Shown here one piece after another: positions 51,219 to 61,631 of a DNA stretch of 64,000 nt (position 1 is its first letter; each line of letters begins with the position of its first letter). Made by a program: the position numbers and the translations under genes. Source of the DNA: Nitzschia sp. DOCU1 (lineage: Eukaryota > Bacillariophyta > Bacillariophyceae > Bacillariales > Bacillariaceae); NCBI GenBank assembly GCA_951394045.1, contig OX595987.1, forward strand, positions 4,216,001 through 4,280,000. Reading direction: 5' to 3'. The notes under the pieces were generated by a model, which saw only the letters and a program-made list of their open reading frames with translations, made no database searches and was not told the DNA's origin.

Positions 51219-54200
51219 TTAAGTCATCATTTCAACAATCAGATGAACTTTACGGGACAATTGTCCTCCATTCGATTTTTGCCAGGATCGTACGAATCAT
51301 CACTTTTACATCAACAACGACATACAACAACACCAGGAAAAATGATTGCCAATGGTGCGGTCGTCAACGTGGATGAAATGCGGGAGGCCATTGTAGGTCG
51401 CAACACCTACAATAGCTACAAACATGACATCCTGAAAATCATCGATGCTGCAAACTCAGGAGAATATCTAGAAGGATGGTTGACGCCTGCTACAGAAGAG
51501 TCCTACAAGTCACTGCTGGAGGAAGTTGAAAGTCTTGGTTCCACACGACAAAAGCAAACACGGAAGCACGAGTGGGTCATTGAGGCTTTGCGTAACTGCG
51601 GCCAACAGCCTATCCTCAATGTTGATACTTGCACTGCCGCTTCATTCATGAGGTGGCTGCAAAGTATACGTGACCATGGCGGGCATTTTTTGTCGCAATC
51701 AGCATATAGCAACAGAAGTGCTGCTCTGCACCATCTCTTCCGGTGCCATCCAGACATGGAAGGCTTTCCTCCTACATTTGCAAGGGAACTGGCATCCTTG
51801 AAACGAGGATTCTTCCGCATTCTTGCCACCAAGCAGCAAGATGATGGTGATACTGCTGAAAATGGTGGGAAGAAGGCGTTGTCATATGAACTGTACGCCA
51901 AATTATGCGAATGGTTCCTAGCCGAGGGGACCCAGACAGGCATTTTTGCCCACTGCTTCCTTGTAATGACTTGGAACTTAATGTGCCGTTCCAACAACAC
52001 TACACGTATCCTCTTTGAACATATCACATTTGAGTGGGATTGTATCATGGTCAAGTTCGCACAGCAAAAGAATGACACGCACGGGCATACCAAAAAGTAC
52101 CCCCGTCATCTATTTGCAAATCCATTCCGTCCTGCTGTGTGTCCCTTCCTCGCATTATCCATGTATATTGCCACGTTTGGGGTAAACATTAAAGGAAACG
52201 ACCGACTTTTCCCAGGGAAAAGTCAGTACAATCATTTTGCAAGGCATATGGAACAAACATTGAAGAATCATGAAGACGAATTAATTGCCATGGGTTACAG
52301 GTCCTACAATGATCTTGGCTGCCACAGCATCCGAAAGGGGGCTGCCAAGTGGCTTAGTGGCCAGCCTGGTGGCCCATCCGCAATGGCAATTTGTATACAA
52401 GGTGGATGGACTCTTGGGGGGGTGAAGGACGTCTACATGACGTACGAGGCAGAAGGAGACGCCTTCTGCGGTCGCATGCTGGCATTGTTACCCTTGCTCC
52501 AAAGCGACTTTGCAGCAAGCCCCCCCAAATTTCAGGGCGTGCCTCTTGCATTGGTGCAAACTAGTGTCGCAAAGGTTTACCCTACCCTCGTAAACTATGG
52601 TGAATTTTCCGCAGTTGCTCACCAATTATTGGCAAGGCTGGCAAGAGCCAAGGAATTCATCCTCTCATGGCCACCAAGCCATGTTGTTCGACAAACAAAC
52701 CCTCTCTTCTCCGACTTACCGCTACTTGAGCAATTATCAGGAGCTGCTGTAGTGCTATACCCATGGGAAAGCAATGATGGGAATGAGGACAACAGTGGTG
52801 ATATGCAATTTGGATCCGGAATTCCACCACACGTGGTGCTACTGTTGACCAGCCGAAAGCTACTGCATGAGTTTCGTCAATTTGCATCAAGCCATGATGG
52901 TCGAATGACCAATCTTATCAATGGTATCTTTGACGATCGCAATGTAGCAAATGGCAGTATATCGGAACAGCGTATTCGGAATATTCTAACGACTACGCAA
53001 GAACAGTTCTACGACAGACTGTTCCAAGAACTCAACAATAATCAGGGTACGACTGATACAATGACTAATATTAACGAGGCTGCAGATGATCGGCATGGTC
53101 GTCGAGGATTTGCACCCCATTTTCACCATGGCAAGTATTGGAGGCTACCTGCTAATTTTGGGTTCCCGAAGGGCACCGCCAGGGATCTATGGAGGCGTTG
53201 GAATGTTGGTGATACTGTCAATAACGTCCCCCCATTGCGGTCGCTAGACGCAAGGGAGTACAAGTTCATGGATGGTGTTGAGGGGCAGCGCCCCTCAAGG
53301 AAGCTTGTAGCGGACATGAAAATGGTCTGCGATTTTATTGAGAGAGAATCAGGGGTTGATTGTCGGGTAGCACTGACTGAGACTCAGTGCTTTGAGATCT
53401 TTGATAGGGTTGCAACCATGGAAAATGGTTTGCAATCGACTTCGAAGAGAAAAGCCCACACCCAATGGCGGACAGCTGTGAGGAAGATCCAGCGGATCAA
53501 ACAAGCAGCTGCAACAACAATCGACCCAGCACCGAACCCACCAGCAATGGCCACTGCAGCTGCAACAATCCCACAGGCTCCGACGACTGCAACAACTGCA
53601 ACAACTGCAACGACTGCAACGACTGCACCGGTAGCAGCATCAGCACCAAGAGTCAGCAGACCAGCTCATCCAACAGTAACCCCAAATCCTCCTCGAAGAA
53701 AGCGTGGCCGCCCCCGTAGAGTGGCAGCTCAAGATACCAGCGACGCATTTGCAAATTCATTTCCTGCCTCGGAGCCAACTGAGTACCAACGACAGAGGGA
53801 GGCACAAATAATTGCCCAAGTGGCAATTGATGACAGGGAGCAGAGAGACAGGGACGAACAGAGACAGCTGGTTGAAACCGGCTATATAGTTCGTGATGGA
53901 ATGAATAACGTTGTCCGGCCTATTGGGCGATGCTGCATCGGAGGCTGCAACTTTGCAACGATGCAACTGTTGCATCGATGCGACTTCTGCAATAAGTATA
54001 TACATGTTATATGTGCTGCACCCTTTTCGGATGCCTCACGGGACAAGTGGTCGTGTGGTTGTCGACCCCACACGACTTAGCATCATGTAGAAATGTTGTA
54101 ATGATAATAATTCAATTCGTCCCGCCATTGCCAAACCTTACAAGTCGTGTGGAGGGCGGCGGGAAATAATATTTAGTCATTTAAGTCATAATAAAATATT

Positions 54201-54231
54201 TGAGTATTTAAGTCACGAAGGACAATTGTCC
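51219..54231 (+). mobile_element. Crypton-like tyrosine-recombinase element
   Basis: A single large gene with a tyrosine-recombinase domain and no reverse transcriptase, which fits the Crypton group. On both sides there is TTAAGTCA (51219-51226; 54181-54188 and 54208-54215) followed by the 12-bp palindrome GGACAATTGTCC (51255-51266 and 54220-54231). The same order at both ends supports these as borders or subterminal repeats. The exact ends and any target duplication could not be fixed by eye. Confidence 0.62.
51342..54080 (+). CDS. Tyrosine recombinase with AT-hook and PHD-like zinc finger
   Basis: Single exon, 912 residues from the ATG at 51342. An in-frame ATG at 51243 would put the border palindrome into the protein, so I prefer the later start. 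Counting from 51342, the catalytic set is R216 (NLMCRSNNT), K243 (AQQKNDT), H328 and R331 (CHSIRKGA), W356 (GGWTLGG) and nucleophile Y365 (VKDVYMTY). HxxR-to-W and W-to-Y distances are 25 and 9, as in the family. An N-terminal helical core-binding part is at about 15-180. A middle domain of unknown role precedes a Thr/Ala repeat, then an AT-hook (KRGRPRR) at about 785, and a Cys/His cluster at the C-terminus (CCIGGC...HRCDFCNKYIHVIC...WSCGC) resembling a PHD finger. All catalytic residues are intact. Confidence 0.88.
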   Translation: MIANGAVVNVDEMREAIVGRNTYNSYKHDILKIIDAANSGEYLEGWLTPATEESYKSLLEEVESLGSTRQKQTRKHEWVIEALRNCGQQPILNVDTCTAASFMRWLQSIRDHGGHFLSQSAYSNRSAALHHLFRCHPDMEGFPPTFARELASLKRGFFRILATKQQDDGDTAENGGKKALSYELYAKLCEWFLAEGTQTGIFAHCFLVMTWNLMCRSNNTTRILFEHITFEWDCIMVKFAQQKNDTHGHTKKYPRHLFANPFRPAVCPFLALSMYIATFGVNIKGNDRLFPGKSQYNHFARHMEQTLKNHEDELIAMGYRSYNDLGCHSIRKGAAKWLSGQPGGPSAMAICIQGGWTLGGVKDVYMTYEAEGDAFCGRMLALLPLLQSDFAASPPKFQGVPLALVQTSVAKVYPTLVNYGEFSAVAHQLLARLARAKEFILSWPPSHVVRQTNPLFSDLPLLEQLSGAAVVLYPWESNDGNEDNSGDMQFGSGIPPHVVLLLTSRKLLHEFRQFASSHDGRMTNLINGIFDDRNVANGSISEQRIRNILTTTQEQFYDRLFQELNNNQGTTDTMTNINEAADDRHGRRGFAPHFHHGKYWRLPANFGFPKGTARDLWRRWNVGDTVNNVPPLRSLDAREYKFMDGVEGQRPSRKLVADMKMVCDFIERESGVDCRVALTETQCFEIFDRVATMENGLQSTSKRKAHTQWRTAVRKIQRIKQAAATTIDPAPNPPAMATAAATIPQAPTTATTATTATTATTAPVAASAPRVSRPAHPTVTPNPPRRKRGRPRRVAAQDTSDAFANSFPASEPTEYQRQREAQIIAQVAIDDREQRDRDEQRQLVETGYIVRDGMNNVVRPIGRCCIGGCNFATMQLLHRCDFCNKYIHVICAAPFSDASRDKWSCGCRPHTT

Positions 54232-54355
54232 TGCAAAATTCATAATAGAACCGGAAACTTGTGATCGCCAAGGTCATCTGATCAAAGGGACCGTTCCCGC
54301 CATTTTCTTTTGTCGGACTATTTGTCACAAGGATATCGCAACTGCTCATATTCCT
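54232..54355. other. Spacer between the recombinase element and the MITE
   Basis: A short AT-rich stretch in which nothing was recognised. Confidence 0.35.
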
Positions 54356-54356
54356 C

Positions 54357-54567
54357 TACTGTAGTTTACGGAAAGATATAAGCAGGAAATCTTACCGAAT
54401 CTTCATAAATAACGACATGATAGAGAATGCTAAATAAATTAGAACTTCGCGCCCGCAACACCATACTATCAAAGTAACTTATGGGATGAAGAGTTTATCA
54501 AATAACTTATTTTAAAGCCAAGTTATTGGCTACGTATAACGCTTACATCTTTCCGTAAATTACGGTA
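54357..54567. mobile_element. Miniature inverted-repeat element (MITE)
   Basis: About 207 bp between TA dinucleotides at 54357-54358 and 54566-54567. The left end reads CTGTAGTTTACGGAAAGATA and the right end, reversed, CCGTAATTTACGGAAAGATG. The inverted repeats are about 26 bp with three or four differences. It has no coding capacity. The flanks C and G again give a CTAG target. The ends do not match those of the 13-kb transposon, so another transposase would have moved it. Confidence 0.75.
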
Positions 54568-54568
54568 G

Positions 54569-54885
54569 TCAAACTCACCCCCCAACCTCCCCCCACGACC
54601 ACTCCAGGGGGCACAGGGCAGTATTGATAAAGGTCATTTTAGCATTGAATAGAGTAGTGATAGCGTTCAATCACATGTTTCGGGTCATAGCAAGAGCAGC
54701 CGATCATGTGTTCTGGGTCATTTCAGGAACGTCAGGAAGTCGTGATTGAGATGCCACCCCTATCGAGGAGTGTCTGCTGAGTGTCTCCTATCTTGTCGGA
54801 TGAGACGCTTGGTGCTGACGTGGCAATCAGAATTTAATCTTAAGATTAAAATTCGTCCGAATCTCGTGATTAAGAAATCACAAGT
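54569..54885. other. Intergenic region upstream of the PRCC-like gene
   Basis: About 320 bp with no separate gene. It includes two similar words, ATGTTTCGGGTCAT and ATGTGTTCTGGGTCAT, near 54675 and 54707. Confidence 0.4.
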
Positions 54886-56355
54886 TTGGGGGTGACAGAT
54901 CCATCATCATCATCATCGAAGCATGTGATGTCCATCCAACCTTTTGGATCCTCGTTACCCTGCCACAGCGGTTTGGAGGATAACATCGAGTCCTTTGCAA
55001 CATCCAACAAGAAGCAAACAAAAAAAGCTCCACATGCCATGGACTTGCTGGCAGGCTACGATTCGGATTCGTCTGATGCGGCGTCTGCAAACGATGACAA
55101 GAGAGTCGCACGGGCGGCGGCTGCGACAACTGTCGCTCCGGCGACGACTACAAATAAAGTTGATACCACAGCTAGCGCTAGTGATAGTCCTGTTGCTAGT
55201 GCTGCACAAGGTCAAGAACGACGGCGGGGCAAAAAGCTCCTGAAATTGCAAGCAGTTCTTCCTCAGCACATTTGGAATCAGTTGACCAAGACTGCGGCAG
55301 CGACAATCGACGATGACAGCGACGTCGACGAAGATGCCGACGAAAGGCCCCTAAAGCCTGTCATTCGAAAGGCTGCCACTCAAAGCGGATCTAGTAGTGG
55401 TGCTAGTGGGAGCGACTTGTTGAATTTGCTTCATGCTCTTCCTACCGGCATCAGCAATCAGAACAACACATTGAGGATACTGGGCGTCACAAACAAGGAT
55501 CCGGCGCCAGAAGAGTCCCCGACAGCCAGTGCTACTGTTAGTGTGCCCATATCTAGTGGCCTTGGCATGGCCTTTTTATCGTCGACGGTTCAAGTGACTC
55601 GAAATCCGCGCGGTAAGGCTACTCATTCCGAAACGAAAGAATCTTGGACGACCATCCATGTGGAGACGGTACAGGATCACGATGAGAAGGACAAGCCAAA
55701 CAAGAAGAAAGCAGTGGTAGATACAACCCCCCGTCCCTTATCGTCGTCGTCGTCGTCGTCGTCGGCCTATTCGATTCCACGTCCTACACAGCAACAGCAG
55801 CCGACTACCAGACGAACGGTTACTGCGGCTCCGACGGTACGTGCCGCTCCACCTTCTACTTACACTACTCCTACTACGATCGGTTATCAAACACCCGTAA
55901 ATGAGGCTGCCAGTTATGCATACGAGGCGGCATCAGCATCCACCCACACGTTAAGCAAAAAACAACGCAAACGTCAAATGGAAGCCATGTTGCGAGCCGG
56001 CAATTTGGATGCCGTTGCGGGAGATTTGGAATTGACAAGTGGTGGAAACATGAATTATGCTCTACAAGCTTTGGAACAACAACAACATGCTTCCGCAGCC
56101 GCATCGGCCTCGTATCAAGCCCATGGCGTCCGTGTCGTTCCGACGACTAGCTATAATACTAGCACGGGGCAAGTCGCTGTTTCGACCGCCATTTCCGGCA
56201 AACAACGTGGCAAGAATCAATTGAATGCTTTGTTAGCAAATGCCGCCTCGTTGGAAGCGAAACGATTGCAAACGCCATTGCCACATGCCTCCTCCACAAC
56301 ACAACCAAATGCAAATCCCTATCGCAACAATGCCAAGCGTAAATATGGATGGTAA
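54886..56355 (+). CDS. PRCC-like protein
   Basis: Single exon, 489 residues; the ATG at 55039 (MDLLAGYDSDSSD) may be the true start. The block LLAGYDSDSSD near the start, a motif LLNLLHALPTG in the middle, and a C-terminus with GKQRGKNQLNALLANA and ending KRKYGW fit the layout of PRCC proteins. Those also start with an acidic YxSDSD block and end in a helical K/R-rich region with a KYG(F/W) terminus. Known for the family: nuclear, with links to splicing factors and the mitotic checkpoint. A coil-rich block KQRKRQMEAMLRAGNLDAVA precedes the end. The rest is Ala/Thr/Ser-rich low complexity. The assignment depends on short motifs, so it is moderate. Confidence 0.6.
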   Translation: MGVTDPSSSSSKHVMSIQPFGSSLPCHSGLEDNIESFATSNKKQTKKAPHAMDLLAGYDSDSSDAASANDDKRVARAAAATTVAPATTTNKVDTTASASDSPVASAAQGQERRRGKKLLKLQAVLPQHIWNQLTKTAAATIDDDSDVDEDADERPLKPVIRKAATQSGSSSGASGSDLLNLLHALPTGISNQNNTLRILGVTNKDPAPEESPTASATVSVPISSGLGMAFLSSTVQVTRNPRGKATHSETKESWTTIHVETVQDHDEKDKPNKKKAVVDTTPRPLSSSSSSSSAYSIPRPTQQQQPTTRRTVTAAPTVRAAPPSTYTTPTTIGYQTPVNEAASYAYEAASASTHTLSKKQRKRQMEAMLRAGNLDAVAGDLELTSGGNMNYALQALEQQQHASAAASASYQAHGVRVVPTTSYNTSTGQVAVSTAISGKQRGKNQLNALLANAASLEAKRLQTPLPHASSTTQPNANPYRNNAKRKYGW

Positions 56356-56502
56356 GGATAGAGAAACGAAATACAATAAATACCTACTACTAGTTTCTAC
56401 TGCTTCAAGTCAACTAGTCTTTCTACTAGTATCCTAGTAATCATGCTAGTAGACTCTTATGCTTATATAGCTGCCGCGATTGTCTTCATTCTAGAGTTTT
56501 TC

Positions 56503-57876
56503 TCATTTTCCCATGTTCATTTCCCACATTTGATACGCCAACAAGTTGGATTGTGCTTGTTGTACCAATTGTTCCCAAGGTACACTTGCCAATTTATCCA
56601 ATGGCGTTTTCTGAAAACAATCCACCAATGGCGTTTCAAAATACAATTGACGTACGACTTGTGGTAAGTGCGTTTGAAATGGTTGAGCGCGGGTACATCC
56701 TTGGGCACCACAAAAGGTGGCCACCTTTTTGGTTTTGAGAGTACGAATTTCTTGAACCAAACGATGAATGCGTAGCAATTGAGGTTTGCCCAAAATTAAA
56801 AACAAACGTTGGGTTCGAGGAGACATGGAAGATGATTTGGAAGTTGTCGGCGTAGATGTTGTAGTCGAAGATTGTTGTTGTTGATGTGCCACTAATCGTC
56901 GCATCGCCTTGGAATGTAGTTGTGTCGAACTACTCTTCGAGCCAAAGACTCGTTTCATCATGCGACGTCGGACCAATATAGTCATTAAATCTCGGAGTCG
57001 GGAATCCAACGTGGATATATCCTGATATACCTTCAAATTGAGCTGGGATTGTTCATACAATAATTGCTCCAAGGCCTTTGCTGTCTGACGAATCGTTTCG
57101 AGAGACTGACTGCTAGTAGTTGTGTTTGTTGCTGCTGCTGGCTGTTGAGGATTTCCATCGTCCATGATACTGTCCGTTTCTTTATCGTTGTTGCTGTTGC
57201 TTGAAGCCCCGCCTCCACCACACTTGGCTTGTAATCGGGTTTCTCTGTGTTTGTAACAGAAGGGAAATGAAAAGAGTAGAAACAATAGCGAATGGAATGA
57301 GAATACAATCAAACGAGTGGTAAACTTTCCATCTGACATTGCAGCAATAAGGATTTCCATAGTGCCATGATGAATTCTGTTGTCTGCTGTATATAGTACT
57401 CACAATAACTGTAGCATGTCGACTCTAGCGCGATCGAATCGTTCTTGATATTCTTTTTGAGTTGCATCATCCATTTGTTGCTGTTGTTGCTGTAGCTGTT
57501 CCGAGAATGATTTTCGTCGCAAGAGCGCTTGCGTAAAGTGGCTGGTGCTACTGCTGCTGCTACTAGAGCCATGTTCCGCGTCAGGTGGAATGCAGGTTTC
57601 CGTTGGCAAAGATGATGACGAAGATGATGATAACGAGACCCGGGGACTACTTTTGCAGTCTGTATCGTTCTCGTCCATGGCATGCTGTTGCTGTTGTTGC
57701 CCCTGGCGATTGTGTACTAGAGAGCCATCCTGCGGACAATTGCCTTCTTCCAACACGGCATGCATCGGAACGTCGTCGTTTTGCAGATTCCAATATTCAT
57801 CCAAGCGTTCGTTCGACTCTTCTTGCAATGAAGACACTTCATGGGGGCGAGTAGTAGACAAGGGCTGTGAATTCAT
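56503..57876 (-). CDS. Unknown two-exon protein, paralog of the gene at 10498-11417
   Basis: Exons on the minus strand are 57876..57404 and 57244..56503 (GT-AG, phase 2), giving 404 residues. The join reads MLQL-L-ETRLQAK, at the same Leu-Leu position and phase as in the gene at 10498. Exon 1 is Ser- and Gln-rich with poly-Ser and poly-Gln stretches (HFTQALLRRKSFSEQLQQQ). Exon 2 has a helical core (QSLETIRQTAKALEQLLYEQ; DISTLDSRLRDLMTILVRRR) and ends with CGAQGC, VRQLYFETPLV and VPWEQLVQQAQSNL. The length difference from the paralog is due to low-complexity insertions. No known domain is recognised. It is probably a family of diatom-type proteins with a conserved C-terminal signature. Confidence 0.82.
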
Positions 57877-58581
57877 TTCTTGGTTGTTGTATCAACAGTG
57901 AATGATAAAATAAACAAAGGTTTGCTAATGAGGAAAGATGGAGTAATCGTTAGTGGGATGCACTATTGTGTTGTTGCATGCGTCGTCTCTCTTTCCCGCC
58001 CACACGATTGTGTGTCTATTTTGTTCTCCTCGGATGGACTTTTTGTGTCGTTATGGCCTGCTGCCACTTAATTATGAGGTGGCGTAATAAGAATTGCGAC
58101 ATGCGAATTCGCAAGATAGAAATAACCTCTATCACACTTCGGGCAATTGAAAGTTCTCTGTCAGATCCAGTGATATTCTACAGGCTTAAACGTACCCTAA
58201 AGCGGATTCTGTTGGCTCCTCCTTTCCGAACCCCTCCAAGGAAACGATGACGTCGATGGACGCACGGCACACGCAGCACTGGCCAACCCATCGAGCAAGC
58301 CAGCATACTTTATTCGTGACACGATCTATGCGTTTGCCGGAGTTCTAGCTTGGATTCCCTTTTGGGATCTCGGAGCTCTAGCTTGTGCGTTCGAATTATG
58401 TACTAGGAAGGGAATCCCATTGACTCTGGCCACCGCTGAGCAGTCTTTGGAATCTCAAAACGAGATCTTTCTTAACAACCCCGAACCTTCTTCAACACAC
58501 CAGAAGAACAAGAACAACGACAGTGCTTTCCAACAACAAAGAAACGACAACAACAGATCCACCAAGACCTTGAAATTCACC
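57877..58581. other. Divergent promoter region
   Basis: About 700 bp between divergent genes. No gene supported; it should contain both promoters. Confidence 0.45.
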
Positions 58582-59139
58582 ATGTCTTCTATGCACAAGC
58601 TCCTCCAGTACTTTAGGTATGTAGTAGAATTGATGATATGCGAAATCCTGAAGTAAGAGAGACGACCCCGCCGGCGGCCGTCAGGAGGCATCTTGTTAGG
58701 ATGAGAGCCTTTTGAGAAGGCGTATCTTTTCGCTCGTTGCCACCGCAGAATGACTGTTCTTTTTCGTCTTCACTCACAATTCATCATCATCCTTTTTTGT
58801 CGTCCTCCTGTTAGCAAGTTTGACGGCAAGTCGACTTGGGCAGAGATTGAACCTCTCTATGAGGCTCTCTTTCACAAGGACGTGAAAATTGCAGGCAAGG
58901 ATGCGACCCATGACTACCAAGTTTGGAAGGGAGAAGTCCAGAAAATGGCAGATGCCAAGTTGATCATTCAAATCTTTGAAATTATGCAAAAGGAAGATGG
59001 TATTCTCATGAAAGGTGAACTTGTCAAGCCGGATGGAACCGTCATCCCGACAACCACCAAGTTTGTCTTTCAGGAGGACAATATGCTCATCAAGACGGAG
59101 CCGATGGATCCTGCCATCTATGATAAGATCAAGATTTAA
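58582..59139 (+). CDS. Small NTF2-like (SnoaL-type) protein
   Basis: Exons are 58582..58616 and 58815..59139 (GT-AG, phase 2), giving 119 residues. The join reads LLQYF-S-KFDGKS. Without the first exon there would be no ATG before the conserved part, which supports the splice. The protein shows the cone-fold pattern: an N-terminal helix pair (WAEIEPLYEALFHKDVKI), a strand with DYQVWKGEVQKMADA, and strands IIQIFEIMQKEDGILMKGEL and TKFVFQEDNMLIKTEP. NTF2-like folds range from enzymes to binding proteins. No catalytic residues are obvious here and there is no signal peptide. It could be cytosolic. Confidence 0.78.
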
Positions 59140-59910
59140 AATGCTCCAGACGATACTAAACGTAGTTGGGATGAATAATTGATGATTGATGTTCTTATAT
59201 CTACATTTAGTAGTAGGTTCTCCCAGTATGGGATATGCTTCTCTATGGATCACTTGTACAATAGGATACGAGTCGGTTGCTAGTACAACACCAAAACTGC
59301 TGTCGACTTCACCCTGCGTTGTATAATCCCTTTCAAGCTTTGACTGTAGCGCGGCGCTACGACTCTAGTATCATGGCCAGGTCTAACTTTTGCCATCTCC
59401 ACAAGATCGCGACCTGGCGCAGTCGGTACGGCCGATTCAAGATACTTTTATCGGAGGGTGTATCCGAGCCGTTCAAGAATGAATAGATAGGAGTTCAAGT
59501 AGTAGCGGAACGAGTCCCCCAAGGTTAGAATTTTGAACTTCCAGATCCCGCGAGTCGGCCGTCCAAGTTGCATTGTTATCGGCGGGTACCCACGAGCCAT
59601 TCATTCACTACGTAGCTGGGGATGCAAGTAGTAACACATGGTTGAGTCGCCCGAGTCTGACTTTTTCGACACGTCAACGTCCCGCGAGTCTGCCACCGCG
59701 GTCCCTCCAGGACACACGTATTTCTCGACGGTACCGGAAAATCTGAAAAACGGCTGCCGCCAAGAATATTCGTTGTATCCATACTTTCATTTCGCATCGT
59801 CCTTTGATTTCCAAAGCGCCGACGCTGTTGTTGCCTTTACCGAATGGCTGATCTGCCACTTGGACTACCCCCAGTCTTGTATCATCGCCAGGTAGAAGCC
59901 GAGAGCAAAA
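59140..59910. other. Intergenic region, no gene recognised
   Basis: About 770 bp with short reading frames only. One runs into the next gene from an upstream ATG at 59844. Confidence 0.4.
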
Positions 59911-60701
59911 TGACGCCGGATCGTACTACTAGTACTTCCATGAGTAACTCTGGCGGAGGCACCTTTTCGGATGCTCCTCATGACGAGCAATTCTTCACTC
60001 GCGGAGTCTCTCCAGCCAGTTTCTCCTTCTCGTCTGGAAACGATGCTTCCATGGCCGATTATCGCCCCGAACACATCTTGTCGATGCTTATTCAAGATTC
60101 CGATGGTGAAGAAGAGCGATACAGCTCTCGCCCCGTAAGCCAAGTCTCGGCTCCAATGTCAACAACAGCAAGCTCCGCTAGCAATAGCGGCATTACTGTG
60201 AGCACAGGTTATAGTAGTACGCAATTGACTTGGATCGATGGAGAGATTTCCAACATTCCTGCTGCGCAAGGCGATGCCACTTCAAAGTTACAAATGTGGT
60301 ACGACAAACTTGGCAGCTTTCACCAGCTCAAGAAAAACTTTTGCTCTTGGCCCAAGGGACCACAAAATGCTCAAACGTGGACTGCTGCCTTTGTGTGTCC
60401 GATATCGGGAGAGTGTTTTGTTGCTGGAACGTTATTGCACGTCCAAACGGTGGAACCAGGTGCACCCGGAATCGCCTGGTATGCCGACAAGCGTCTTGCT
60501 AAGAAAGCCGCGGCTGGGTGGGCCATGGATTGCTTTCGGTATCGCGAGAATGCAACCTCGTCGGACATTGTTCATTTTTGTCGAGAACGCCCTGTTCCCG
60601 AAGCCACGGGAGCTCATTTACTCATGCACGTTCCCAGCCACATTCCTCAGGAGCACCAACTTGAGATTAAGCAAATTCAGATGAAACGGCTTGCTGAGTA
60701 A
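59911..60701 (+). CDS. Unknown protein with a possible dsRBD-like C-terminus
   Basis: Single exon. The ATG at 59911 gives 263 residues; an in-frame ATG at 59844 would give 285. The first about 130 residues are Ser/Thr-rich and disordered. The rest looks folded: LQMWYDKLGSFHQLKKNF, then WTAAFVCPISGECFVAGTLL, then IAWYADKRLAKKAAAGWAMD. The order helix, three strands, helix with a KKAAA start to the last helix is like a double-stranded RNA-binding domain, but typical basic RNA contacts are few. It ends with a long helix (EHQLEIKQIQMKRL). The function is uncertain. Confidence 0.65.
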
Positions 60702-61631
60702 AAGCCTGCTTGTAGGTAGTGCCAGACATTGCAAAGGTAGAGACCCAAGCAAGGCGTCGGTATAAAAATGAGCACTCGACACAAACTCCTACTTGTTGTA
60801 AAAGACAGTGTCGTAGGATGGCGTGGGTGTCTCCAATGGATACTGTATTGAGGTGCTGGTAGCAGCTCTCGAGGCTGCTTGGAAATCTAGTCCCCTGTTA
60901 TTGCATGAGCGACCAACATTGTAGCTTATTTCTTCATTGGAGGCTACGTGGTAGCGGCACTCGGTTTGACAGATCCATCCATCCATTCATCACATGACGC
61001 CTTGGAACAACGACGACGGATTTGTCACTACCAATCATTCATAGCATCGGGACTACCAGCCATGGGAGAGTGAGATCATTAATGGAGTCGTCGTCGGCGA
61101 TGTCGGCATTCGATTGCCATCAAAATGACCGTATCTTTTGTCGGCACGTCTCTCCCGCCATATCTTTTAGGTCGTGCTAGTCAAAAGCTCATGCGCGACA
61201 CTGGGCACGCTCGCGCGTGACCGTCATTGGCGGCTTCCAACGGTGGGACCGCAGAACTATAAGACTCAATGATGGGCCGCAGTAAATTTGGATTTCGAAA
61301 GATTGGGGCCTGGTCAACTAGAGTGGGAGAGTAGTGAAAATGGAGGTAGTGAGTGACGTTGATGGCTAGGACGTTGTAGTTTGCTACTGAAGCGCGCAAG
61401 TCGGGTGGACACATGAGGATGGTACTCTACATTCAACTAGCTAGTACTGACCGCCAGTTTGCCTTCCAATGTACTAGATTCAACTAGCTAAGGACCTTCT
61501 ACTAGTACTAGTAGTAGTACTATTAAAAGCAGCGAAGAGTGCGCGCTATCCATTAAGCAGCTACATTGACGTAGCCTGGTCGCAAACGACTCAATACGAC
61601 TTGAAGTTCTCGTAGTAGCAGCAGCAACAAT
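60702..61631. other. Intergenic region between convergent genes
   Basis: About 930 bp with no supported gene. CTAGTA-type simple repeats are frequent around 61430-61530. Confidence 0.4.

Noticed and set aside
51243..51341. Earlier start for the tyrosine recombinase
   Set aside because: It would translate the border palindrome; the ATG at 51342 is a more likely start. It cannot be excluded.
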